DNA of 64,000 bases. It comes from Hoplostethus atlanticus (taxonomy: Eukaryota; Chordata; Actinopteri; Trachichthyiformes; Trachichthyidae). The notes beneath the pieces were generated by a model. That model was not told the origin of the DNA. It was given only the letters and a program-made list of their open reading frames with translations, and did not search any database. Below are positions 12,425-26,369 of the stretch, piece by piece. Numbering within the stretch: the stretch's first letter is position 1; each line of letters starts with the position of its first letter. The DNA is taken from the NCBI GenBank assembly GCA_034670405.1, contig JAXDDX010000051.1:463501-527500 (forward strand), given 5' to 3'. The translations under genes were made by a program, and so were the position numbers.

Positions 12425-15400
12425 TGGGGTTATTAGGAAGAATGGGAGACATGGGGGAGACAGAAAGGAAAAGCATAAGAGAGAACAGAGGGAGGCTGCA
12501 GGAGCCAACTGGCAGGATGTGTCTGACTACAGGGAACATGACAGGAGGCCTCAGGACAGGAGAGAACAGGAACATGTAACTCGCTACATCATGTAATTCC
12601 TAAAGGTCATGTTAGAGTCAAACGGCTTCACTGACAGGGAAGCTGGGCAACATCTCCTCCAATTCCTAAGAAAGTTATGGTGTTACAAATCATTTAGCAC
12701 AACACAGTGAAGCTGTGGAGGCTGGTGAGACATATTCATATTCTGTCAAATCTGAATTTAACAGAAGTTTTAATTATAATTAATGCTAAATGTTCCCAAG
12801 GTATTTGACCTGTCCATTAAGATGCTGTAATAGATTTGCGCTTGCTGAAGTCAACGAGCACAGTGAACGTTCCTCACTTTAAGAGATGGAGCCAGAGGAT
12901 CACGCCTGGACCTTAGCTAATGTGGCAAATTTGTTCTTCATCACAGTATCAGTCCATATAATCAGCAGAGTTTGAAATCCTTTGGAGAAGAGATTTACTG
13001 TATGACACTGATAAAGTCTAATAGCCATGTTAGATCTGCCATGGCAAGCATATTTGATATTTCAAAGAGATGGTGCAGCTATAGATGATATGCTTTGAAC
13101 AATCTCTGCAATTGTGACACAACAGCAAAAATAACTGAAACATATTATCTAATTAACAAAGGGTCATATTTGACATTAGAAACACCACTCTAAATCATAT
13201 CTTACCATCATATATAAGGAAGAGAGCATCTTCGCTGCTGCTTTATTAATATGATATCATCTATGAACTCTGATTAGACAAATGTAATTGGGATTTGATT
13301 AAGAAGAGCGCTAACCACAGACTCTAACCAGAGTCCTTATTAACAAGGCGTTACATAAACATGAACAAAAATGTGAAACCATTAATATCATTATATTGCT
13401 GTGATATTACTAAGACGTCAAGGAAAAAAAGCAGAAATCATTTTCAGCAGCTCTCTTTACAAGTCCCATCATAAATGTTAAGTCTTGCATAATATGCTTC
13501 CACTAGGATGTTACACATCATGCCATTGTCCAGGATACTAGCGGACCATGAAATTAATACACCGTGGTAAATTATTCATTATTCTAGCCCCTTTTTATCC
13601 ATTACATCTCAAAGGAACCCCTGAGTGCATTCATGTTGACAGTGCAGAACCGGATGCTGCATGGCGCCGCTCGTTTGTTATACTTTGAACATGAGCGTTA
13701 ACAAGCTGAACGAGACGTGTTAGATTAATTATGCTGTAGAGCAAATGACCCCCAGGGCTGTGTGTGTCATATCATACCTTTCACTATGTCCTGAGGCCTT
13801 GAAATCTCAGCTCCCTCTTCACCTGAGAAGGACATCCTTGTAATATATACACCCTCAGGGCTTCTTTACTTCATCTCTCAATTTTGAGCTCAGGCTATTT
13901 TTTTTTAACGTTGAAACACAAAGCCCTTAAAAGTGTGTAGGGTCACGCTATTTTATGGAAGCCAGTGGTGCTAAAGAGTTGTGCCGTTAATGCAAAACTT
14001 ACTTCAGTTAATGTTAAAGATGAATAGAAACCTCAAAGTCACAAAACATTTCAGTGTCCAGCTTGCGAAAGACATGCTGCATGTGAAGTGGATCTTCAAG
14101 ACGTCTGGCACTGGGTTTGTTCTCAAGAATAGAGAGTATAGAAAGAATGAGGCAGAGAAAAACGAATTTAATTGGGCTCTTTGTCGAGTATCCATCGACG
14201 TTTAATTCTGCAAATGATCAGGATTTTGCATGCCATCCATTAAACTGCATTCATTGGCCCGTGCTGGAGGAATGATCAAACAGAATACACTTAAGACACA
14301 AAAATAATCCTAAAAGAAAAAGGAAGCATATGCCTGACAAAGACTGACAGAGGTTGAAATGTTGCTACTAATAAACACCAAGGGAGCATCATTCCAGTGT
14401 GCAGGTATTTTCTTGCTGTCTCTTTTGTGATTCATGCTGTAGTACCTGGTCGACCTTTTTTTGGATGTACATATAGTATATTTTTGCTCCATAAATATAA
14501 TCAAATAAAGAAATAACAAGCCAGAAAACTTTCAATTTATATTTTTTTCCGGTGCTTTTTCAACCTCATATTACCCCCAAAACCGCTGCAGAAGAAATGG
14601 AAGTGTGCAGGTGTGCAGGTGTCATCGTTTTAATGAATTTGAATTTGAGAAAGGGCATATTTGTAAACACGGACAATATTATGGGACGACTTGGCTGGGC
14701 TTTGGGACATGATGTTTGTTGAAATGATTACAGGTTCAATAAAGGCTGTAGTCGTTCCAATAAATGGGGATATAATGAGAGCAATTGGATGTAATATTAA
14801 GTCACTTGGTTCTAATTCATGGCTTGAACAATGCCAATACCTGCATTTTACCACCTGCTGTCCCATTATATAATTTCATTGGTACAGAAGTTTCCAATAA
14901 GTGTGAGTGGTGAGATGTGGGGCGCTTGTTTCAAGAGATGCCAGGGGGGCTCACGTCCCTCTTCCTCCCTCCATGTAATACTGACATTTTGGGTTAAAAC
15001 AGACACATATTCTTTATTGCTCTATTAGGACCCCTTCTACACTACAAATATTGCTATGCCAACTGAGTCACTAAAATATAGTCTTCGCTATCATTGAGTT
15101 ATTATCGAGTAGATCATTACAGTTTTGCTCTTAAAATTAAATTCCTGAGGTACTGTCTATTATATTGTTTCTCAGGTGCAACACTAGATTCTCAGTGCAG
15201 TGTATAGAAGACAAACACTGTGTCCAGATGATTGTAAACATCCTAGCAAGCGATGCCTTCTTTTTTGATCTTTTCGTCTGTCACCTGGACAACATGATGT
15301 CCAGGGTGTTCTTTTTAAGTGTGGCATTTGCTTTTACAGCACAGCTCCACTCATAGGAAAGCAAATAATGTGGCCCAGTATTCCTGTGTGTGTGATTCAA

Positions 15401-17533
15401 AGCCTCCCTGATGTTGGCCGGTTAATTGACCCAATTTTAGAACCTCTCCTTGAACCTAACATTAAAGTCCTGAACTGTGGTGTCACATTGTCAACTGAAT
15501 GAACTGGCTGGGGGATCTGTTGGCTGTAAAGCCTTTGGTAAAAAACTACACGTATTATAATGCTGACCCAGGCATGAAAAAAAATGTGCATGGTTGATTT
15601 CTCTTGCACTGGTTTGATTTCCCCTGCATTATCCGGTAAAACGTTTGTAACTTTTGAGAACTTTTCATTCACAGGGCTTTGATTTTGTTTTGATTCAATT
15701 CAATTTAAGTAACAACTGCTTTTACGCTGTGAATAAAGATTGTCTGTGCAGACAATCCAATGGACCAGACACTTGATTATCATTCAAGAATATCTTGCAG
15801 AGCAGCATTTTTATTCTAGACAAAGTCATCATAAACTCCCAACCAAGGTTGTCCTAAAGTCAGTAGCAAGCCACTTTTGCTCAACAATCACTGCCAGCCT
15901 TAGCAAACAAAATGTCTTATCCTGGCCCCATCTGAATGACATGGAGATAATTATCTAGGTGGGCCTCATCAGGATTCATCAGAAGCCCCTTCCTCTATGG
16001 GACAATGTGACTATTATGTCAAAATCCCTGTCAGCTATTTTTATCATATCTGCCGCCGATCGAGTTGTCATTAAATTCATAGGGAGGTAATTACCTCACA
16101 CTCTGGAAAAATAGGGTGGAGACTGACGGCAGCTGGAGGAAGGGGAGGTTTGGCGTGAAGCAACACCCCAGGGTTGTCCGCCAACAGGGGTGGAATAGAG
16201 GAAGAAAAAAAAGTTTAAATGTATGAGATAAATTCAGTGAGAGACAAGGAAATTTATGATTACTATGACACCCCAAAGAGTGTTGTTGTGGAAAGCAAAA
16301 TGACAGCAGCAGCAATGAGTATGATTAACCACCGTCCCCAGAGCAAAGCTAAAGGCAAAACGTAAGTGTAATTCATGCTTTTCTACCGGTGAAATAATTC
16401 ATTGCCATCCTTGAAAAAAAACAAAAACTCAACCACCTCCTTGACCATGCAAATGTCTGAAAACTCGATATGAATAAATACCACATAAAAGAAAAACGTG
16501 GACACACAAGCTTAAAGTATAATATAATAATAATAGTTCTCAAGCGTTCTATGTTCTATGTTATCACTGTTTCATCCCCAAATTAGATATCCACCCATTG
16601 AACTAAATGAAGTTACTAGATGATGCAATCTGTTGTAGCTTTAAAATACTGAGCAAAGAACATTAGGCAATATTTTTCGCCCTTAATGGATATGTAGTGT
16701 TTTTCAGACCTTGTGACACCAGACAGTGAAGGAAAATATGGTCTTCAGAAAGGCAAGAACCCACACAATCTGCTCATTTCAAGAGAATGAATTGGTAATT
16801 CAGGCCTATTTCATCACATCCTATCCATCACTAGTCAGGTGCGACAGCCTTTTAATTAACCTGAGTGACATCAAATGATCACATTTATCATATAGACATT
16901 CACAGTGTTGTTTGAAACAGAGCGGTAGGGTGGCGTGAGACAGTGCCTAATCTAGCTTCTCTATTGCTGCAAGTCTAACAGAGGTGTGCGGATAACCTGA
17001 TGGTAATGTTTCTCAACTGACACCTTGCTAATGAAACAAGCTTTGGAAATGTATTATTTAAGACAGGATTTCATGCATGGATTAGTTTGATTGCCCCGGT
17101 ACTTGCTTATCATGAAGATGTATACAAACATGATCCCGTGGTGCTAATGAGATCGTAAGTATTTATATAGGCAAATCACAGCTACCCAGATGTGGGATTC
17201 AGAATGGAACCGAATGCTCATAACTTTGATGTACTGCAGTGTAGCAGAAACAAATGGTTAATCAATAAGATTACTCTGTGAAAATTTCCCTGATGCACTT
17301 TTACATCAATATTATGCATAGTATTTGCTGTTGCTGTACATCCCAATCCATCCAGTCAGATTCATTAAGCCCGATATCCCTACTTCCTGGTTTATACATT
17401 TAATCAACTGGTGGCAGAATAAAATAATATCATCACAAACAGCCCCGGCTAGTTGTCCCTGGAGTGAAGGATGCGGCCCGATCTTTCATGCCCAATCAAA
17501 GTATCCTGCTCTGGGTCTGTGCCAGGTAAAAGA

Positions 17534-17561
17534 GTGGCTGGCCTGCCAGACAGCCAGCCAC
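17534..17561. repeat. Inverted repeat, 9-bp arms
   Basis: GTGGCTGGC (17534-17542) and its exact reverse complement GCCAGCCAC (17553-17561) flank a 10-base loop. It sits in a locally GC-rich patch. No T-run follows and no function is claimed. Confidence 0.6.
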
Positions 17562-17937
17562 CCGGGCAGGCAGAAGACCACCCAGTGTTAATTCAGTGCA
17601 GGGACCAGCCAGGCAGGCACACTGTTGAGGAGATTGATGATGTTGCTGCGTTTAATTACTTTTATTTGTGTTTTTGGCACAGGGTGTCTTTGAGCATTAT
17701 TTTTCCTTGTCAGAGAAAACCAATCACAATGACAAGGATTTACAGACCCAAGTCCCATCTTGTCTCTCTCTCTACTCCCTAACTACTTGTCATTTGTGTA
17801 TTAAGAAATACTCCGCTGAAAAGTAAAGTTTCCTTAAACAGATGCAAAGGAAAAGCAATGCTGTCCAGTGGCATCAGGTAACATAGTTGCAGAAAAATTA
17901 TAGCTTGCATTAAGTTGAGACATGGTGAATAAACAAG

Positions 17938-17939
17938 AC

Positions 17940-17974
<35 letters not shown>

Positions 17975-17975
17975 A
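17938..17975. repeat. (GA)n microsatellite
   Basis: GA/GACA simple repeat. Confidence 0.9.
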
Positions 17976-18764
17976 TGGGAGGACATACTATAGAGCCAGA
18001 TTGATAGATCCAATGACCCTACTGTGGAGGCTGGTGATAGTTGAGCAATTTGCTATGTATAGGAAACCCTGAGGCTGTTAAGCTTACGCGATAAAAGGAC
18101 AGCTACAGTAAGACACCTGTAGGCCTTGGGGAATATGCCTGGAGAACTATAAACAAGGCAGTTCCTTTAAGCACCCCCTTAGCTTAGCTTGTTGGCAGAA
18201 TAGCAATGCAGCAACACAAGACACGTTCCCTCTAGGCCTTAAATGTTACAGATTTTACAGGATTTTAAAGATTGGTTTGAGCTGTTTCCTGATGACTGAC
18301 ACATATTGTTATTATTATGTATCAGAGTCATGAAGTCAAATCTTACAATGGTGCTGCCCAGGGGTCGACTGGCAATCTGGGGTAGCAGGTCATTAGGTCA
18401 TCACAGGTACATCTGGCCCCCACAGTCCCTACCCCAACTTATTTTTTACCTTCTACCTTTCATATGCTGAGCTGTAACAGACAGTAACAGACTGTGTTGA
18501 GCAACTAACGCAACGCAAAAATGCAAAAGTGGGGCTTGTTTAGGTGTAGAAATCTGTGTACGCACAACACAGGAAACACACACAGGTCTTTTCTTCAGAT
18601 TTATACGTGTTTTTTCCTGATGAATCTCAATCATCCTGAAATCGTGCACGTGTGCATAAGCCTTATGACCATGTCCACAATTTACTATAAATTGCTTCCA
18701 ACACACGCCCAATTAGCCTGGCTTTGCATATAAAGGCCCTTTGTTATTTTAGTTTTGAGATGAA

Positions 18765-19338
18765 ATGCCGTTAGCATTGGTAAAGAGTGTGAAGAAGAAG
18801 AGGCACAATTTCACAGACTGTGAAGTTGAAGTTATGGTTGGAGAAAACACCTATTATTTGGAGGCCTTAGCTCTGGCATTACGAACAAAATAAAATACGT
18901 TGAATGTCAAGAGGTAACTGCAGCAGTAAACCTTGTTAGTTTGGAGCCCCGGAAGAAAGAAGAAGTGGTGTGATTTCAAGCATGAGGCCAAGCAGCGCAT
19001 TACTGCGCACAGTGTGCTAGTGTGTGGACCACTGGAAGAGGAGAGGGGACCCCAGTGGAGGAGGAGAAGGGAACCCAGTGGAGGAGGAGAGGGGACCCCA
19101 GTGGAGGAGGAGAAGGGAACCCAGTGGAGGAGGAGAGGGGACCCCAGCGCTCTCTCCGCTTCATGAGTGCATGGCTTGTATCCTGGGTCAAACTGCCATC
19201 AGTGGCTTTGTGCCTGATGACATGGGAGACACAGATCCACTTGCCCAGATTGAACTTGGTATGTTGCCCAGTTTGGATCTTATTGTAAACAGACTTGCAA
19301 TAAAACAGACTTGTTTGTGGTTTGTTACAACGTAGAAT
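18765..19338 (+). pseudogene. Harbinger-type Myb/SANT-like DNA-binding protein, broken
   Basis: PIF/Harbinger transposons carry a second gene for a Myb/SANT-like protein that binds DNA and partners the transposase. From the ATG at 18765 the frame gives KKKRHNFTDCEVEVMVGE. A frameshift near 18855 is followed by LFGGLSSGITNKIKYVE, then QEVTAAVNLVS. A second shift near 18955 gives KKWCDFKHEAKQRITAH. A third segment from about 19146 reads ALSPLHECMACILG, then AISGFVPDDMGDTD. This order matches the fish protein family as I remember it. Between the second and third segments a 23-bp minisatellite has expanded. At least two frameshifts plus in-frame stops make it non-functional. No Harbinger DDE transposase was seen. 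Confidence 0.7.
19031..19145. repeat. 23-bp minisatellite, five copies
   Basis: Five consecutive 23-bp units (starts at 19031, 19054, 19077, 19100 and 19123) alternate between two variants. Odd units end GAGGGGACCCC and even units end GAAGGGAACCC, giving a 46-bp higher-order period. The first unit is slightly diverged. Since 23 is not a multiple of three, each added unit shifts the reading frame. Confidence 0.95.
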
Positions 19339-20163
19339 ATTTACAGATTCTGTCGATGAAGACCCTGGTGCCTCCAGCGAAGAGGTTGAGGTTCGGGGGA
19401 GAGAATCCAGTGCATCCGGTGTGCATTACGTGCACCTTTATATAGTGACGTTTTAACAAACTATTAATTGGTCACACGTGAAGGTAAAGGCTATTCATAA
19501 TAGTAATAATAATATAAATAAAGATTATTATTGTAATAATGTATGGTGACAAACCTATTTATTCACGATAGAATGAAATTAATGCTTGTCGAAAAAAGGT
19601 TGTTATAACCGTTTTTTAAACTGTAGATTACATCCTAACACAATGTAGTAAAAGAAAAAAGCTCCAAATAAAATGTCACCCAAATTCACACATTATCCTT
19701 TTTGCAATAACACACTAATCGGACTCAAAAGACTCCAAAAAATATATGTACCGGTACACACATTCTCACCGCCCGTTGATTTCTATAAATTCCGAATCCT
19801 GTGTGGAAAATGGTGTACACACACTTTTTGTGCATACGCATGGTTTATACATTTGGTCCCAGCTATTGTGCTGCCTTCATGTGTTGTCGGAAATATTGTA
19901 TTTCATAGTTAATGTAATGTAACAGACAGTCAGGGGGCAAGGAGCATGGAAGCCTTGTCAACGAGTGATGGTAAAAGTGATGCCGAATTCATTTGAAAGA
20001 TTCTACAAAAATAGGCTCTTTCTCCAGTAATACTTCATTCTACATGTGTCCATATTGTGAGATGCAGGGTGGTTGATGGAGTCTCTGTAGGTCAGTTGTG
20101 GTGGGCCATTCTAGGTCAAAAGTCCAGGGCCATTTTCTTTTCCAGACCGCCCCTGGTGCTGCC

Positions 20164-23100
20164 CGAGAAGTTGGGTGGATGCTTCAGCCATCATCTTCAA
20201 TCATCATAATTTGAAATTCTCTCCATCCTGTGAATGTGAGTGAAGTGATATGAGGGTCCTTCAAATATTCAGGCATTTTGAATCTGATGCAGTTAGACAT
20301 GTGGGTTCACCCAGGGAAAGTAATGCAATATTTCAGCAAATCAATGTTATGTTCTGCTGGTTATGAAGCTCCCATCAGTTCTGAAGACAACACGCAGAAA
20401 CAAAGAGATTATGCACTCACACAAGGAGATAAATAAGATATTGCCCCTTTCTTTGGTGTTTATTTTTAGAGTGGAGGAGCCGACAGATTGCTTACTTCAC
20501 ATGAGAGTACGAGTACCCTGGGGGTAGTTCTCTTCTTCTATTGCAGAGCTGCCATTTTGAAGAAAAAGCACTTACTGTCAGATCCCACTGCAGTGTACCA
20601 CTACTCAATCAGGTGAAATAGCATTGGACAATACAATTCCAAAACTCCAGATTTAAACATGAATTAAATATTCTTATCTTGATTTGAAATTAGACGAGGA
20701 TCTGATGATTAAGTATCACTGTCTTTTAATGAAACAGCAATGTCACACAGCAGGTAGACTTGGAAGAAAAAGTAATTGGTTTATAAATATAAGTTGGCAG
20801 TTATTCGGATGTACTTTATTCACTGATCTAAATTAAGTGTTTAATGTGAACATAAGATATCCACCATGTGACTAATCTGACACATCTCTGACACAATGAA
20901 TACTGACATAACAAGATTATTATATTACTAACTAATTTGACCTGAAGGCTAGTGAGTAGTCCACTCTCTTGAGTGTTTTTCTTTTCTTTATTGGAGCAGT
21001 AGTGAGAGAGGGAGGAGAGACACAGGAAAGAAGGTTTGGGAGGATTGATCCAAGATCTGTGGCTCCTGAGATGGACGCCTTCACCATCACACCATTTCTG
21101 GAAACACGACCTCCCGTCTTGAATATTCCGAGTGGTAAAAGTTACTTTGTGTGCTTTATTCATTTGTAGGAAGTGAATGGATGTCTACATCTTACTCGGA
21201 GACAACGTGAGACAGAAAGACAGTTGCTCAAACACTTAAAGCAAACAACCACCCACACATACCTACATGCCCTCAAGCATACGCACATATGCACACTCAC
21301 AAAACCTGCTATTCACTAGACCTAGGTAGAGGTACAACAGTGACTGATAATCCTCCTAACGAATGGCTCCAAGCAAAAGTGTGAATAATATATTCATCCA
21401 TCTATCTAACTACAGCCCTTATTGCTTACTAATTGTCTGGCAGGACAAATCATTCCTTCCCTGAGGTAACTGGAGAGTGTCTGAAGTAATCACGATGCTT
21501 ATATTGTACCATGACCCATTTCTTCTTCTTCTTGTGAACATCATCCTGCAGTCTCCCCCCAGTAATGAAATGCGGCAAAAGAGACCATTTGCAACAGATT
21601 TATACCTTGAGGGCACAACCACTGCCACCCAATCTCAACTCTTTATTGTTTTGGGCCCAGAATCAAGCCACTTTTCCTTAGGTACCAAGCTTGACTCCGT
21701 TGAAGAGCTGAAGAGTTGAAAGCTTGATTGTAAAGAAGTACAGATTTGTTTTAGGAGTCTCGTTTTTTTCTCATTTGGTGATTGCACAACCCTAAAAGAA
21801 GTGAGAAAAACAAGTTGAAGTGTAATCACAGTTGATGACTCCTGGTGCTTCACACTGTGTTCTTTTTCAAAAGACCAACGTTGTCCCCCTGTCTACCCTT
21901 TATCTCTCCCCAGTGGGAGAAGTCATCATCATCTCAACTTGTTGGACTGCTTGTTCTTCAAATGGGCCTGTAGTCTAGCTCACATCTGCAGATACACTGC
22001 TCTTATGTCTGTTTCTTGACAGGAAATTGAGTATATATTGTCTTTGTTAAAAAAAAAATAGACAGTACTAGAATATGGACACATTGATGAGGCATTACCT
22101 GTTGTTGGCTGCCCAGTTAGACCCTCTGGATAGCAGGTGTCATATGAGTGTTAGGTTTGCTTTGTAAGACTGGCATTCACAGTTATTGACATGACTAGAA
22201 ATAAATGTGTGCCTTAAAGTCCCAAATAGCAAGTCATGTGGTCATACAAATGTCTGTGTGTACTTTCCCAACATAACTAGGTATAAAAACAACATGGATG
22301 TATTTCACCTAAAAAATGTTTCAAGTTTTTCATATTTAGTTTTGGGAGTATTTTTTAAAATGTTGCGTCATTTGACACCATTGAAGTCATTACCGGTGAT
22401 ACTCCATGGCGTGCACCAAGGGAGGTCTTTCTTTTCCTTTTGATTTAATTGAACAAGCACTAAGTGTTGGATTTGGTCATGTGCTTCATATGGATATCCT
22501 GGGACTTGAGTAGGTTGGGTGATTGTATGGTGTATACACCAAAATATTATTCTAAGGGAGACTGAGACCTTCTCTAAACCTGTCCAATTTGTTAAGAAAA
22601 TAATTTGCATCGTACATGGCTTTTTTATTCAAGATTAATTGTAATATGGCTGGAGAAAAATTAAAAGGTTAGTTAGACCACTATGCTAAAGTAAAAGTAG
22701 GCTAAGGTAATTCAACTAATCATCCTGAAAACTGCAACTTCGTGCCTCGCCAGATACCGCTGGCCTAGTATCTGCAGAATGTCGAGTCAAGTATTCAATT
22801 ATAGGCCACCATAATTCAAGAGGGTGGTGTAGGAGGAGATTAATTTGTATTGATGGTGTTGCAATTCTTATTGGTCACCAATAGAGGTCAATAAAGGTCA
22901 TAGATCACTTAATGCCCCTTTTAAAATTGAAACAAAATGAAAATACTGCAATTACAGATTGAGTCTTTAACCATTATTTGGAAGGAAACTAAAATGATAA
23001 CCATCAATTCCACTTGGAGTTATAAAACACTCCATGTTATACAAACATGGTTATACAAACTTGAATTGTAGTTTAAACTTTTCAATGTATCACCTGCCAG

Positions 23101-26100
23101 ATCTGTTAGCCATTCAAGGGAAATGGCAGCTTGGCGAGAATATATTTACCCAATTGGTTCACCAGTTACAACCTGATTAATTGAAAGCATGTTTCTAAAT
23201 CCCGGACAATATGTTGTGATCGGTCAACAGGACTATTTGAGATACTTTGAGGAAAGAGGTCTTAAATTGTCAACGTGTCCTTGTCCCAGCCAATTGAAGG
23301 ATTAAGCAGGGGGATCAGGGAGTGTGTCTGTGCATGAATCAAAGCCCTGTTCAAATACAGACGCTCTGTTCAGATTTCAAATGAGACAAGAAAGCACCAA
23401 CTACTTTGATAATACAGATTCCTTTTTTTGTAGTTTTTCTTTTCAAGGACCTTGTGGAAGGGTAGCCGTCACCAAGCAATAAGTGGTTGGCATGTAATAT
23501 CTTGTCTTGTTCAAAAATATAACTTTACAGATGATGAAGGAAAAAGATTCTGCTTCATCTGAATTAAAGATTGTGTGTAGGTCTTTGATTCAGACACGTC
23601 TGGCACTAGATAGCATCTGAAAAGATATTATTTCAATGCAATTTAGGTCTGCACTGCCTGCCTATGGGGATCAATAAGGTTTCATCTTACACATTATTCT
23701 GTGCCTCTGTGTTTTAGTTAACAATCTCACACGTCAAGCATACTATTACTCCCACACAGCGCTGTGAAATTTCACTGCTATATAGGCCAGTGTTGAACTT
23801 TAGTGAACTATAGTGACTTTGTATCGTTTCCAAAATATTTAAATAACTTTAGCCACTTCGGACCAGGATATCCGTCAGTCTACACGCGCCTGTCTTATAT
23901 AAGAGATTTCGATGACGTGATAAATGAAAATGAATGTTGTTTTTTTCAACATTATGATTATAAATCAGGTTGTGGTAATTATCTCCAATAAGCTTCATGG
24001 CTGTGTGGTGCACTCCTACTCACCAACAATTCAAGCTGAGAGTAGCTCTTGTGTGAACACTGGACTGAGTAATGAAAATATAGCTGCAGGCCACTAATTA
24101 TTGTTTCACTGAAAACAAACATATTACTCTAGAGTGGTACTTTGTTACAAAGTCACATGACTCCACCAGTTTCAGATATTACCCAAGCAAACTAATTATT
24201 TGAAAATGACATTGTCATTAAACTGCCTACAAATATTTTTCTTATCATGCAGCGTGAGAATTTCATATTTAACTCACAATGACACCTATATTATGTACAA
24301 CTTGATTGGTATTGATTTCTAGTGATTAAAATGCCTCATCCCCCCTATTCTAGCCGTTATGCTGGTTGACGGCTGACCATCCTCCATGCAATATCGACTA
24401 TAGCCTCTCGATCAATTAACCGCCTCTGTTAAGGGTATTACATGTAATTGCATGTAAATTGTGTTCAATCCCAGCTGATGGACACCCCATTCACCTGACC
24501 CTCGTTCATCTATGAATTCATTTGAATTGAATTGAAAGTGTATGGCCTCATCTGACACCACTATTTGCTCTGTGTATTAATCCATTACCAGCCAAATGAC
24601 TTATCCCTCCTACACAGTGCAATTTCCTGTCCCAATGTGATGTATGCATAGATATCTTAGTTACCAGTAGGGCTTTATTGATGATACAACACATACAGCA
24701 GAATCACCATTAAACCTGAGTGTTATCGCTGCTATTGATCTTGGGCAATTTTAACCTCAGTGAACGGCTTAGCTAGGCATCTTACGAGCTGTGAATCAGC
24801 GAAAAAAGGTGTTGGGGAGAAGCAATTGTATAGACTCGCCAGGCTGTCGCCTTGCCATGGTTCTCACTCGTTTATGAATCCTCACAGGTGTAAAGGTTAA
24901 GAACTGTCATCAGATTAGCCATTGATTTCAATTAGTGCTGCCTGCTACTAAACAACCTTTGTCTGTCTGTGATCACTGACTTGTATTGATCCTCAGGCTT
25001 GTTCCATTACATTCGATTGCTACTGGTGCACTGACAGTTCTGAAACACGATTACTAGCCCTTCTCCCTCGTTCTCCGTATACACACTAACTCCGACACCA
25101 CACCCAGATAGATTACTCAGGATTGAAAGTTTATACAGTAAAAGGCTACTAATAAGTTTAAGTTAAGCTTTCATATGGTTCTCAGAAAGGTCAAAGAGGC
25201 ATAAAAATCAGCTCAGGGGTATCTAGTAAGTAACAGAAGACAGAGCAGGTTACCAAACAATACAGTGGCCCAAGAAATGTACTCTATTTTGTGGCAGCCA
25301 AGTCAACAAACAGATAAGCACTATGACTAATGGCACAAATGGGGGGGGGGGGGGTTAGTTTAATGGACATGGAATTATTTCTCATCTGTAGCATTTTGTC
25401 TGAATGGAGAGTTTGAGGTTTTTGTGCTTTTTTCGTTTGTTGAGATTATGGAATGAAAGGTATAAAAAATAATCTTCTCAGCGAGAGAAAATTCAAAGTA
25501 AGTAAAAAAACAATTCATCAGGACTAAACTGATATGAAGTGAGGTAGGTTCTGCAGATATTTCAACTTTTTCTTGTCTAGCATGAACCACCAACAGCAGC
25601 CTTGCTAGACTAGACCATTGCTTTAGAAATTGGAACACAGCCCTGAAAACATCACCATCCACTCTGGGTTCAATGAAACACAAAGAGGCAATTAATACCT
25701 TAAAAATGGCCATTAACTGTGACTCTGGGAACTTATGGAGTTCTTGAAAGTCTCAAATTAGTTTATTGATTCCTTTAAAATGCTACTTATACACCTCATC
25801 TCATCAAAAACAAGCTCAAAGTATTTTTCTTTGAGAAAGCTTTGTAAAGCATAATGTTGCTTTCCAACTGCAGGGAACCCTTTTGAGCTTTTGCTTCTTT
25901 TCCAGTGTAGGACTACGTGATACTTGAATGGCTGTTATAATATCAATCTTGCAAGGATATCATGAATCATTCAGTCCATTTTGATTGAATTTAAGTAATA
26001 TCTAGTAGGGTTGTATTGAATCCAGTTTAGGGGCGTTTTCAGATTTTCAATCTAAGGCCACGGAGCGAAGGGGGAATACAAAAATCAAAAGGTAGAAGAA

Positions 26101-26338
26101 CAGTGCTTGAATACAGTACATATGAATATACTGAATCAAAATTGGGCTTTATTTTTACTTCTCTGTCTGTCTGTGTCCTTACTGCTATCTGAAAGTTGTT
26201 GGTGGGGTAACTTTAGATGTACACATACTCAGACTGTAAAAGCTTAAGTCTGTTTTACTATAGATTATCATTTTTAATTGTCTGTACTCGTGTTAATGTG
26301 TACATTATGTGTACTCTGTCTATAAATAAAGTGTTTTA

Positions 26339-26369
<31 letters not shown>

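Larger units (their letters stand above)
10225..18350. other. Intergenic unique DNA with candidate conserved non-coding blocks
   Basis: No exon or transposon is supported here. Segment 10225-10480 has slightly higher GC and open frames on both strands (106 codons on minus, 60 on plus), but no protein family was recognised. Segments near 11640-11890 and 13120-13580 are AT-rich, repeat-free and contain many ATTA/TAAT homeodomain-type cores. That is the usual look of developmental enhancers, but conservation cannot be shown from one sequence. Confidence 0.4.
18351..20163. mobile_element. hAT DNA transposon with 8-bp target duplication
   Basis: The direct repeat GTGCTGCC occurs at 18351-18358 and at 20156-20163. 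Between them the element starts CAGGGGTCGACTGG (18359) and ends with CCAGACCGCCCCTG (20155). These are 14-bp terminal inverted repeats matching at 11 of 14 positions. An 8-bp target duplication and a CAGGGG start are diagnostic of hAT elements, and the outer sequence resembles a common fish hAT end beginning CAGGGGCGG. Element length is about 1.8 kb. I see no hAT transposase inside. The interior instead holds a broken Harbinger Myb-like gene, probably from a nested Harbinger insertion or a captured fragment. Confidence 0.75.

Noticed and set aside
25375-25713. 112-codon minus-strand ORF as a gene
   Set aside because: No domain and no signal peptide with matching context. Its length is within chance expectation for a 64 kb AT-rich window.
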